DNA from: CAMEGH01 sp052103595 | GTDB lineage: Bacteria > Patescibacteriota > Saccharimonadia > Saccharimonadales > Saccharimonadaceae | Direction of reading: 5' to 3' | NCBI GenBank assembly: GCA_052103595.1 | Contig: JBQEKC010000002.1 | Coordinates: 147,960-211,959, forward strand | DNA: 64,000 nucleotides | Part shown: positions 7,815 to 16,212 of the stretch, piece after piece | Layout: each line of letters opens with the position of its first letter | How positions within the stretch are numbered: the stretch's first letter is position 1 | Notes under the pieces: generated by a model | Told to the model about the DNA's origin: nothing | The model's database searches: none | What the model saw: the letters and a program-made list of their open reading frames with translations, nothing else | Translations under genes and position numbers: made by a program

Positions 7815-10715
7815 ATGAGTAATTGGGATCCATCACCTCAAAAACCCAATAAAAACCGAGCTTCTGCTGCGGCTTTGCTTTCGCGACGAGAAGGTGCCGC
7901 AAGCCAAAACACTACTGATGCCAGCTCAGTTGCCGACAAAGAGCAAACCTCCGCCATAACGCCGTCAATGCCACCAACCACACCAAACGCCATGCAAAAA
8001 AAAGTATTGCAATGGGCGTCAAAAAAATCAACGCGAAAAACTGTACTGCCAATCATTATCGTCTTCGTTATTTTATTTGGGGGTGGGGGATTTTTAGCAA
8101 CTATTTTTGGCCCAGGCATCCCGCTCATGCAATTTGTCGAAACACTCACAAAAGACACAAATAGCGCCCTTGCGGGGATGGATAAAACAAACGCGCAGCT
8201 CTGGCGCACAAAACTAACGCAAACGACCGCCGGCAGCTGCGGGGCGGTGAAAATTGCCTGTCGGTTCAAAACCGTCAACATCGAAAAAGCAGAATCCGCT
8301 TATAAAGATACCGGTATCACCCTTGAATTTGACCGTGATAAAGGGTTCGGCGATGGTCGCGGAAAGATTAAGAAAATGACATATGTCAATCCACGCGACG
8401 CATCCGACACAATTACTATTTCGAACGCCGATGAGTACACTAAAGCCATGCGTCAACACGTCAATTTTCGCACTGCCGCTATAAACGCTAAAAATCCGCA
8501 GTTTCACACACTTAAAAACGCTGCGGCGATGCGTTTTTTGGGTAGTATTAAATCAAGTTACGCTAAAAAATTAACCGGCACCACAACAAAAGATCTTGAT
8601 AGCGATGTCGAAGCAGCTGCTAGCGGAAAAACACCGCTCCGTACGCCAATACTCACTGCACAAAAGGACGAAGACGGCAACGACACGGGGAAATTTGTTG
8701 ATGAAGACGGCAAAGAATACACTCAAGAAGAAGCTAATCACCTTAACGAAACCGAACAGCGTATCTCAAAGGCGCCAAAAGCCACCGCGGTCGTTGATAA
8801 TATTGCGAAAGGTGTAATGGTGACGGGCATCGCCGATACCGCTTGTACGGTATACGGTACGAGCCGTGCAGTCAGTTTCGCCGCTAAAACTATCATGGCT
8901 GCTGAGCTTGCCCGCTATGCGATGATTTGGCTCAATGCGGAAAGCGCTATGCGCGCCGGCGATGCCTCGCCAGAACAAGTTGAATACGTTGGTAAAAAAC
9001 TTACTGAAACCGACATGCGAAAGCAAGTAGTTGATGAATCAAGACTCGACGAAACACCACAAGGTCAGCCCCTTCCTATGGTTGATAACCCTAACTATAA
9101 AAAATCGGGTCTCGATGCCGCCTTTTACAAGCAATCAGCCTACCAAGATACGCCAAATATCGATTTAGCTGCTCAGCGCTTTATGATTGGCGGCGGCCTA
9201 GTTGGTACACTCGATAGTGTCAATCGTGCGATTGCCCAAGCGATCGGCGCCAGCAGCCCGCGTGAAGTGACACAGCGCTGCGGTATTGTACAAAACCCTG
9301 TTGTACGAGGCGGATCGCTCGTGGTCGGTGTCCTTGCGGGGCTTGGTTCATTTGGTATGTCGACGGCATTTTCTGTCGCTGGATCAGCCGCACTGGGGTT
9401 TGCACTGCCGTATTTGGTCGCGCAACTGGCCGACATTGTCGCAGGACGCGTAACTGGCCCGGAGCTGACTGGTGTTGATATGGCTAACGCCACAGCAGTT
9501 GGAACCTCCGTCTTTATGAACGGTGTTGCCAGAGAACAAGGTATGATCCCACTCCCTGCGGACGAAATGGCAGAATATCAAAACGAAAACCGTCAAGTGG
9601 AAGTTGCCTACGAAAGCGACAAACAGCTTGCTGCTCAAAAAACACCGTTCGATGTTACAAACCAGTATTCTTTCCTTGGTTCACTGGCACGTACGGCACT
9701 ACCAATTCAACAAACAGTACAAAAGAAGGATGGCGGCGCTTTACTTGGATTGCTCCCGCAAGTCTTCTCTTTGTCGGCTTCGGCACTATCACCGCAAAAG
9801 ACTTCTGCAATCGTCTCCCGACAAGTTGACGTTTCTCGCTATCAGCAGTGTCCTGATGAAACCTATCGAGAAATGAATATGGCTGCCGACAGTAGCTGCT
9901 CGTTATTGTTTGGCCTACCAAAAGAAGCTATGGAAGCAGATCCAGTCGAAGTTGCCGAATGGATGGCTGCTAATAACGAGATCGACCCGGAATCTGAAAC
10001 AGGCGAAGCAAAAGACAATGATAACGACTGGAACTACAAAAAATTTATTGAGAATTGCATCGATCAACAACCGGGTGCACACGAAGATCTTGAAGCGAGC
10101 CCTGATAACGGCTACGCCTGTGTTGATCCAAAAAACCGTGAAAAAAACTGGCATTATGCAAAGTTTACTGTCAGTAAAAACTGGAACGACGTACTTGACG
10201 GTGACGTTCCAGGGCTTAACGGTGGTAGTGCTACAGATTTTAGCAGCGGAGAAGTGGGCGAAGTAAATGCTGAGGGTTGGGCTTACCCAACAACAAAAGA
10301 AGCGGAAACGACCAGCCCATTTGGCCCAAGAGGAGGACTCCCTCATAATGGAACTGACCTTGCACAACCGGGCGGCGCTCTAGGTAAGCCCATATTTGCA
10401 GCACGTGACGGCGAAGTAATAGCGGCTGGCCCCGCCGATGGATTTGGTCAATGGATTGTTATAAGACATGATGTTGACGGAAAGCGCTACGACACCGTTT
10501 ACGGCCATATGTACCCAGACGGTGTTTTCGTAAAGCAGGGAGATACCGTAAAAGCGGGCCAAGAAATTGCAAAAATTGGCAGCAACGGACAAAGCACAGG
10601 ACCTCATCTTCATTTCGAAGTCTGGTCTGATGGTCACAGCAGTCTTGGCGGCAGCGGAAAGCCAATCGATGCGGCAGACATACTACAGAATGCGCGAGGC
10701 GGAGGAGTGTCATGA
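7815..10715 (+). CDS. Large membrane-anchored scaffold protein with C-terminal M23 (LytM) peptidase
   Basis: 966 residues. A Pro/Ala-rich cytoplasmic N-terminus (about 1-70), one membrane helix (about 77-100), a long outside region, a hydrophobic Gly/Ala segment (about 495-545, after NPVVRGG), and the NQYSFLGS block near 615. The C-terminal domain is M23: HxxxD (His844, Asp848) and HLH (His931, His933), i.e. the full set of zinc ligands and catalytic histidine. M23 enzymes cut peptide crosslinks in peptidoglycan. The middle matches the protein at 1-3563 over several blocks, while the C-terminal peptidase differs. It overlaps the next gene by 4 nt (ATGA). The few hydrophobic segments do not fit a VirB6-type channel. 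Confidence 0.85.
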   Translation: MSNWDPSPQKPNKNRASAAALLSRREGAASQNTTDASSVADKEQTSAITPSMPPTTPNAMQKKVLQWASKKSTRKTVLPIIIVFVILFGGGGFLATIFGPGIPLMQFVETLTKDTNSALAGMDKTNAQLWRTKLTQTTAGSCGAVKIACRFKTVNIEKAESAYKDTGITLEFDRDKGFGDGRGKIKKMTYVNPRDASDTITISNADEYTKAMRQHVNFRTAAINAKNPQFHTLKNAAAMRFLGSIKSSYAKKLTGTTTKDLDSDVEAAASGKTPLRTPILTAQKDEDGNDTGKFVDEDGKEYTQEEANHLNETEQRISKAPKATAVVDNIAKGVMVTGIADTACTVYGTSRAVSFAAKTIMAAELARYAMIWLNAESAMRAGDASPEQVEYVGKKLTETDMRKQVVDESRLDETPQGQPLPMVDNPNYKKSGLDAAFYKQSAYQDTPNIDLAAQRFMIGGGLVGTLDSVNRAIAQAIGASSPREVTQRCGIVQNPVVRGGSLVVGVLAGLGSFGMSTAFSVAGSAALGFALPYLVAQLADIVAGRVTGPELTGVDMANATAVGTSVFMNGVAREQGMIPLPADEMAEYQNENRQVEVAYESDKQLAAQKTPFDVTNQYSFLGSLARTALPIQQTVQKKDGGALLGLLPQVFSLSASALSPQKTSAIVSRQVDVSRYQQCPDETYREMNMAADSSCSLLFGLPKEAMEADPVEVAEWMAANNEIDPESETGEAKDNDNDWNYKKFIENCIDQQPGAHEDLEASPDNGYACVDPKNREKNWHYAKFTVSKNWNDVLDGDVPGLNGGSATDFSSGEVGEVNAEGWAYPTTKEAETTSPFGPRGGLPHNGTDLAQPGGALGKPIFAARDGEVIAAGPADGFGQWIVIRHDVDGKRYDTVYGHMYPDGVFVKQGDTVKAGQEIAKIGSNGQSTGPHLHFEVWSDGHSSLGGSGKPIDAADILQNARGGGVS

Positions 10716-12526
10716 TAAAGAGATGTCTTTTACTTTTATGCGTTTTACTTATGGCGACAACAAGCGTGCAAATGGAGGCTAACGCTATCACTGATCCTCG
10801 CTTTTTTTCTTCAAACAATATTCTTTATTATGACGATGAATGTCTAGAGGTAAGTAGCGCAGAAGCCGTACAGCTAGCCGGAAATGATAATGAACAAAAA
10901 ATCCTTAACTTTTTTATGCGAAAAGGGCTTTCTCTCGCACAAGCTGCTGGCATTGTAGGTAATATCATGCAAGAGTCAGGATTAAAACCAGATATAGAGC
11001 AGGGAGGGAAAGTAGTCGACGAAAACTATACGCCTCGAAACGGTGTTGGATTTGGCCTTGTGCAGTGGACTTTTACAGAGAGGCAGGCACCGTTAGTTGC
11101 TTTTACAGAAGATATGGGAGTATCTGTGATTGACCTCGGCGGGCAACTTGGTTTTATCTGGCATGAACTAGAAGGGCAGTGGCTTTCTACACTAAATAAA
11201 TTGCGTTCTACCGACGATCCTACAGAAGCCGCCGTCGTATTTCATGATGGCTATGAACGTTCCGCCGATAGCACTAGTCAGGTGAGGTCAGTGCGTGGAG
11301 GCAATGCGCAAAAAATCTACGACAAGTACAAAGACGCTCCAGCACTTGCCGGAGTGAGCGCCGAAGACACACTTCGCCAACCGGGCGGTGACCCGGATGG
11401 ATCGTCTGGTAACAGCTCTCTTGGTAAGGTATATGTTCTTGGTGATTCTATTACACAAGGTGCCGCAAGTATCTACGAAGAAAAAATGAAAGAAGCTGGC
11501 GCCTCAGAAGTTAAAGTCAGCTATTCAGGTGGAGGTAACCTTGACAACCCCGGTACAACCGGAACGATGAGGAGCGGACTTGACTCTATACGAGCAGACA
11601 AAGGCTATATTAAAAATGCAGATACAATTGTTGTTGCGCACGGTACGAACAACATGTCAAACACACGCCCAGCAGACACTCTCATAAAAGAAGCCATGAA
11701 AGAAATAAAAAACACTGGTACAAACGGAAAAGTGTTCTGGGTAGACGTCGCTATTACCGAAAACGGCCCGGCCAATTACCAGCCTATCGTTGGAAACGTT
11801 AATAATGCTATTTACGCCAATAGTAGCGCCGGCTACACGCCTATTTCATGGGCAAGAGTCGTCGATCCTAGCTACGACCCAGCGCATGCAACCGGGCCAA
11901 CTAAACATAATACTGAATATATCAGTAGCGACGGCATTCACCCGACAAGCGCAGGAAGTACTAAGCTTGTTGAAACGGTAATTGAAAATATTAAAAACGG
12001 TGGTGGTGTTGAGAGTAGTGAAAATCAAAACTGTAAAGAGGCAGGCTTCGCCGGCGGCAACTTCAATGAAACACTAAAACATTACGCCTGGAGCGAATGG
12101 AAAGGGATGACGATTGAGGCACGCCCGGAATACACCGAGGCATACACAAAGGCTCGCGCCGAAGGCCTCTACATTGGCGGCATTAGCCACCCAGGTATCG
12201 ACTGTGGTGGATTCGTCACGCTACTTGTACGCGATAGCGGCTTTGATAAAGGGTATAATTATGAAGGAAAGGGCGGCAATACCAGCATGCAAGAGAAGTG
12301 GACACAGGAAAACTGGGAATCTTTAGGGGCAAGTTCTTCGATTGATCCAGCAAGCTTACAGCCGGGTGACGTCGCCATTAATGCCGGCCACACTTTTATT
12401 TACGTCGGCGACGTACCGGGGTTTGAGTCAAAAATCGCTTCGGCCTCACTTGACGAACGCGCCCCAATGGCAGACACCGCCCAACAAGCCACTCAGCCTG
12501 GATTTAACTGGTACAGAAAGAAGTAG
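10712..12526 (+). CDS. Secreted three-domain wall hydrolase (lysozyme-like, SGNH esterase, NlpC/P60-like)
   Basis: 604 residues. Signal peptide at 1-25. A phage-tail-lysozyme-like domain follows (about 55-205, AAGIVGNIMQESG and GFGLVQW), then an SGNH/GDSL hydrolase domain (about 230-430, GDSI with Ser246, GTNN, and DGIH with Asp407 and His410). The C-terminal domain resembles NlpC/P60 (about 450-604, DCGGFV with Cys498, a later GHTFIYVG histidine). SGNH enzymes in this setting can remove acetyl groups from peptidoglycan sugars, which would help the lysozyme-like domain on O-acetylated walls; that coupling is inference. It occupies the place that the GH73/C39 hydrolase has in the first module. 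The next gene starts 1 nt after the stop. Confidence 0.85.
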   Translation: MIKRCLLLLCVLLMATTSVQMEANAITDPRFFSSNNILYYDDECLEVSSAEAVQLAGNDNEQKILNFFMRKGLSLAQAAGIVGNIMQESGLKPDIEQGGKVVDENYTPRNGVGFGLVQWTFTERQAPLVAFTEDMGVSVIDLGGQLGFIWHELEGQWLSTLNKLRSTDDPTEAAVVFHDGYERSADSTSQVRSVRGGNAQKIYDKYKDAPALAGVSAEDTLRQPGGDPDGSSGNSSLGKVYVLGDSITQGAASIYEEKMKEAGASEVKVSYSGGGNLDNPGTTGTMRSGLDSIRADKGYIKNADTIVVAHGTNNMSNTRPADTLIKEAMKEIKNTGTNGKVFWVDVAITENGPANYQPIVGNVNNAIYANSSAGYTPISWARVVDPSYDPAHATGPTKHNTEYISSDGIHPTSAGSTKLVETVIENIKNGGGVESSENQNCKEAGFAGGNFNETLKHYAWSEWKGMTIEARPEYTEAYTKARAEGLYIGGISHPGIDCGGFVTLLVRDSGFDKGYNYEGKGGNTSMQEKWTQENWESLGASSSIDPASLQPGDVAINAGHTFIYVGDVPGFESKIASASLDERAPMADTAQQATQPGFNWYRKK

Positions 12527-12527
12527 T

Positions 12528-13184
12528 ATGCCCCAAGAAGTACGTCTTTTACTCCAACGTTATAAAAAACACCTCCTTCTTGGTGGATTGTTTGTGGTAG
12601 TTTCAGTGGTATTTATTGCGTTTGCTGTGTGGCAGCAGCAGGTTGATGAACGAGCCGGTAAAATCGCCGTACAAGTGCATACCGTACCGAAAGACGCGGT
12701 TGTGTCGGTTGACGGACATGAATACGACGGTGAGACAATCTACCTTGACACAGGAACACATCAAGCGACTGTATCCAAAGAAGGGTTTAGCTCATACACA
12801 CAAGAGCTGGTAGTGAATGAAATAGCTGAATCTCGCATTTATGCAGGGCTAGCGCCCGAAAGCGACGATGCAAAAAAGTGGCAATCGCGCCACACCAGAG
12901 AGTACGCCGAACTCGAACGCCAAAGCTTTCAGTTTTCCCAAAGCTACGGCGAAGCATTTAGCGAACGGTTTCCAATTGTCAGCAGCCTTCCGCTTCAAGA
13001 TCCGTATTTTACCATCAGCTACAAGGTAGATGCGGGAGGGGATATCGTACTTACTGTTAAAGGAACCTCGCCGCGCTACCGCGAATTTGCCATCGAAGAG
13101 CTCCGTCGGCGCGGATTCGAACCAACTGATTACCGATTTGAATTTATTGGCTTTACTAATCCACTTGAAAAGGAGCGTTCATAA
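12528..13184 (+). CDS. Single-pass membrane protein with PEGA-like domain
   Basis: 218 residues. Start ATG 12528, 1 nt after the previous stop; an earlier in-frame start would read back into the hydrolase gene. A membrane helix lies at about 17-38, then a PEGA-like beta domain (about 50-95, with PKDAVVSVDG and TGTHQATVSKEG), a charged linker, and a C-terminal domain that matches the small protein at 6768-7166. PEGA domains are found in surface proteins and probably bind or present other surface components. The last codon shares its final A with the next start (TAATG). Confidence 0.75.
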   Translation: MPQEVRLLLQRYKKHLLLGGLFVVVSVVFIAFAVWQQQVDERAGKIAVQVHTVPKDAVVSVDGHEYDGETIYLDTGTHQATVSKEGFSSYTQELVVNEIAESRIYAGLAPESDDAKKWQSRHTREYAELERQSFQFSQSYGEAFSERFPIVSSLPLQDPYFTISYKVDAGGDIVLTVKGTSPRYREFAIEELRRRGFEPTDYRFEFIGFTNPLEKERS

Positions 13185-13804
13185 TGTTTTCTCGCCGTAC
13201 GCGTATTATTACTACTACCATAAGCGCGAGCGTTATTATCATTGCCGCAATAGTTGGCTGGCTTATATACACCTCATATAGCACTGTCACGTTTACGTTT
13301 GATGACGAAAACGGCCGTGCAAATATTGCTAGCACCGAAACAGGTGAAATTACCGTTGCACATAATCAAACAATACGCCTGAAAAAAGGTGAGTATACGC
13401 TGAATCAATTTGGCGAGCATATTCATACGGATAGCCGTGCGATTATGATTGAAGATAGTGCGCAAACGATCGCCGTTTCGTTTCATTACACACCTGATTA
13501 CCTTGAAAAACAATACGAAAAAGAAGCCGCAGCAATTCGCAGCGCGCTTTTACAGGAATATCCTCGTTTATCGCAGCTCTATCGCATCTCAGGTAGCGCA
13601 CTTTACGAAAAAGGGCAGTACTACGGAGCAAAATTAACGTATCGCGATACAAAAGCAGCAAATCGTGATAGTTTGCGTGTTTTAATGAAGAAAGAAGACG
13701 ACACGTGGCGGGTGATGTCGCGACCACCAACACCCGTTCTTTCTGCACCAGATTTTTCTGAGGTTGCTTCTGCAACCCTTGAAACAATTAATCAAGTGAA
13801 ATAA
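13184..13804 (+). CDS. Single-pass membrane protein, paralog of the gene at 7159
   Basis: 206 residues: a helix at about 8-30, a beta domain with a KKGEYTL turn, and a C-terminal domain with KKEDDTWRVMSRP, matching the protein at 7159-7767. Last gene of the second module. Its 3' end overlaps the convergent recF by 17 nt and no terminator is visible there. Function unknown. Confidence 0.7.
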   Translation: MFSRRTRIITTTISASVIIIAAIVGWLIYTSYSTVTFTFDDENGRANIASTETGEITVAHNQTIRLKKGEYTLNQFGEHIHTDSRAIMIEDSAQTIAVSFHYTPDYLEKQYEKEAAAIRSALLQEYPRLSQLYRISGSALYEKGQYYGAKLTYRDTKAANRDSLRVLMKKEDDTWRVMSRPPTPVLSAPDFSEVASATLETINQVK

Positions 13805-14828
13805 CCGAGCGCGTATCGATGCCAGTATAGGCGTGCGTACTTGTGATAAACATTTGGCTATCCCGACACTTTTCAGCCAAACGCTGCTGGCGAATCTCGT
13901 CTAATTCGGCAAACACATCGTCAAGAAGTACGATCGGGCTAGTGTCAGTGGTTTCGGTGGCAACGTCAACCTCGATAAATTTGAGCGCTAGTACGGTTGA
14001 GCGTACCTCACCACGAGAGGCAACCTGTACAGCTGGCTGGCCATTAAATTCACATAAAATATCGTGCCGGTGTGGCCCAACCGAGGTAAACCCAAGCATC
14101 GTATCGCGCGCAAACTGCGCGTGGAGTTCGTTAACGAGTTTTTGCTGCACGCCATCAATAAACGTGTGAGAGTAATGAAGCGTCACCGTGTCATTTGTTC
14201 CCGCAATACTCTGATACGTTGGCGTTAATGACTGATTAATTTGCTCGACAATCATCGTGCGACGCTCAATAATGTGCGCGCCATATTCTGCGAGCGCCAT
14301 ATCCCACACGAATACGTCATCGGGCGTAACGCCTGACTGCTTCAGTGCAGCGTTACGTTGTTTGAGGGCGCGGTCATATTTGCGCAAGGTCGCTCCGTAC
14401 TGCGGATCAATCTGGCTGATAAAGGTGTCGAAAAACACTCGACGTCGAGCAGGGGAGCCATGAATCACTCGTAAATCATCTGGCTCGAACAGGACAACCG
14501 GGACTTTTTTTGCAGCTGGCATGCGTCCAAATTGCCGATCGTCCACTAAAAACTTTTTTCGCGCGGTTTGCTTTTGGCTATCAAACGAAATAGTGCGTGG
14601 CCCCGTCGAGGTTTCCACATCCACGCGCCACCACGGCGCATCATGCTGTAATAATTCGCGGTCACTCCCGCGAAACGATGTACCACGCAGCGCAATATGA
14701 AGCGCCTCAAGTAGTGTCGTTTTACCGCTACCATTTCGCCCCGTAATCACCGTTACGCGCGCCGTCACCGGGAATACTCCATCGGTGTGCGTGCGCAGGT
14801 GTTGCACTCGCAACTTCGCAATATCCAT
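13788..14828 (-). CDS. recF: DNA replication and repair protein RecF
   Basis: 346 residues. An SMC-like ATPase that loads RecA at gaps. Start ATG 14828-14826 (MDIAKLRV), 1 nt downstream of the dnaN stop codon; the longer frame would run back into dnaN. Walker A is GRNGSGKTT near residue 30, and the C-terminal signature/Walker B region holds VLLDDVFAELD. Length is normal for the family. It sits in the conserved order dnaA-dnaN-recF and is most likely co-transcribed with dnaN. Confidence 0.93.
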   Translation of the reverse strand: MDIAKLRVQHLRTHTDGVFPVTARVTVITGRNGSGKTTLLEALHIALRGTSFRGSDRELLQHDAPWWRVDVETSTGPRTISFDSQKQTARKKFLVDDRQFGRMPAAKKVPVVLFEPDDLRVIHGSPARRRVFFDTFISQIDPQYGATLRKYDRALKQRNAALKQSGVTPDDVFVWDMALAEYGAHIIERRTMIVEQINQSLTPTYQSIAGTNDTVTLHYSHTFIDGVQQKLVNELHAQFARDTMLGFTSVGPHRHDILCEFNGQPAVQVASRGEVRSTVLALKFIEVDVATETTDTSPIVLLDDVFAELDEIRQQRLAEKCRDSQMFITSTHAYTGIDTRSVISLD

Positions 14829-14829
14829 A

Positions 14830-15930
14830 CTAGCTCTTGAGTGGCATAATAATATGCTTGTAATTGGCGTCTTTCTTTGCAGATGAGAAGACAGTCGGCG
14901 CAAGTTTTCCACTAAAGCCAAAGGCGATTTCTTTATCATCAATCACGTTAAGTGCTTCGCTAATGTAGCGCGAATTGAGCGTAACAGTACCGTCAGCATC
15001 AACCTCGGCACTTGCCTCTGAGGTATTTTCGCCAAGCTCGCTCGCCACAGAGTGCATTGAAAGCGTTTTACTCTCGGCGCTGGCGGTAATCGTCACACTG
15101 CCACCAGAATCTCGCGCGAACAAGCCGGCAACTTTTGTAACACGTACAAAATCTTCACGCGGCAAAACAACGTTTGTTTCGGTTGAAGTAGGAATAAGCT
15201 GACGGTAGGGTGGAAAATTGCCATCAATGAGCTGGCTGGTTACTTCGGCGCCATCAATATAAAAGCAGACTTGCGATTCATCAAGCAATACTTCTACAGC
15301 TTCTGTCGTATCACTAATGTTGCGTAATACTTCTTGCAAGCTTGTCGTAGGGATGATTGCAGCAACTTCGCTACTAGACTCCATCAAGCGACGCTCCGCT
15401 AGGCGATAGCCGTCCGTTCCCGCTAAATATAGATGTCCCTCATGTGAATGCCAATACACACCTGTCAGGACTGGTCGTGTAGCATCGCCACTGGTCGCAA
15501 TAATCGTTTGGCTGACTGATTGCTTAAAATCTTCAGCCGTCACGTTATAGCGTACCGCCAAATCTTCATTGATTGCCGGTAGTTCCGGGAAGTCGTCCGC
15601 CGACATGCCATTAATCATCGAGCTGTATTTCCCTGATTTTACGTGAAGCTGTGAACCTTTCACCGTCAGTTCAATTTGCCCCTTCGGAAGGCTCGCAATA
15701 AATTCGGTAATCAAACGAGCCGGTACTGTAATTGCTCCTGGTTTAATAATCTTAGCGCCCACATATTGTGACGTGGCAATCTCCATGTTCATGGCTGCAA
15801 CGAGGAGGCGAGTTCCGTCTGTACGAAACAAAATATTATTCAGGATAGGGAGTTGGGTCCGACTTGCTGCTATCCGGCTTGCTGCACTCAGTGCTTTGGA
15901 AAGATTTTCTTGTAAGATTGAAAGCTCCAT
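14830..15930 (-). CDS. dnaN: DNA polymerase III beta clamp
   Basis: 366 residues, normal for the sliding clamp. Start ATG 15930-15928 (MELSILQENL) is supported by AAGAAAGGA 8 nt upstream; the longer open frame would cover the DnaA-box region. The sequence follows the three-domain clamp pattern, with LPILNNILF near the start, GTDGYRLA in the middle and a C-terminal HIIMPLKS close to the usual MPMRL-type end. It tethers polymerase III to DNA and also binds other replication factors. Confidence 0.95.
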   Translation of the reverse strand: MELSILQENLSKALSAASRIAASRTQLPILNNILFRTDGTRLLVAAMNMEIATSQYVGAKIIKPGAITVPARLITEFIASLPKGQIELTVKGSQLHVKSGKYSSMINGMSADDFPELPAINEDLAVRYNVTAEDFKQSVSQTIIATSGDATRPVLTGVYWHSHEGHLYLAGTDGYRLAERRLMESSSEVAAIIPTTSLQEVLRNISDTTEAVEVLLDESQVCFYIDGAEVTSQLIDGNFPPYRQLIPTSTETNVVLPREDFVRVTKVAGLFARDSGGSVTITASAESKTLSMHSVASELGENTSEASAEVDADGTVTLNSRYISEALNVIDDKEIAFGFSGKLAPTVFSSAKKDANYKHIIMPLKS

Positions 15931-16212
15931 TATTATATATCCTTTCTTAAATTTTTTAATCTGGTTGTAGTAATAGTAGGTACTGTGGAAAGTGGGGATA
16001 ACTGCCGCCAGACATCTGTTATTGCTCGTAAAAAGGCGGTGTAAAACTGGGTGGATGAAATGTGGGATGTGTGCGGATAAGTTGGAGGTTTTACCCATGC
16101 CTTCGTGGGGGTCGAGTAACTATTATGTTCAGCTGTGGAAACACGTTCACAGGTTTTCCAGCGAGCTTTTCCCAGGTTATTCACGCGTTTTCCACAAGAG
16201 AAAGACAAAAAA
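15931..16212. other. DnaA-box region between dnaA and dnaN
   Basis: 282 bp with no gene. It contains DnaA-box-like 9-mers: TTTTCCACA at 16188-16196, TTATTCACG at 16177-16185, and minus-strand copies at 15984-15992 (TGTGGAAAG), 15993-16001 (TGGGGATAA), 16072-16080 (TGCGGATAA) and 16134-16142 (TGTGGAAAC). A weak dnaN promoter (TACTAT on the minus strand at 15978-15973) lies beside the first two boxes. Likely one half of a bipartite origin. Confidence 0.65.

Noticed and set aside
1..10715. VirB6/TrbL-type channel for the two scaffold proteins
   Set aside because: Only one clear N-terminal helix plus one hydrophobic stretch each; VirB6-like proteins have five or more helices.
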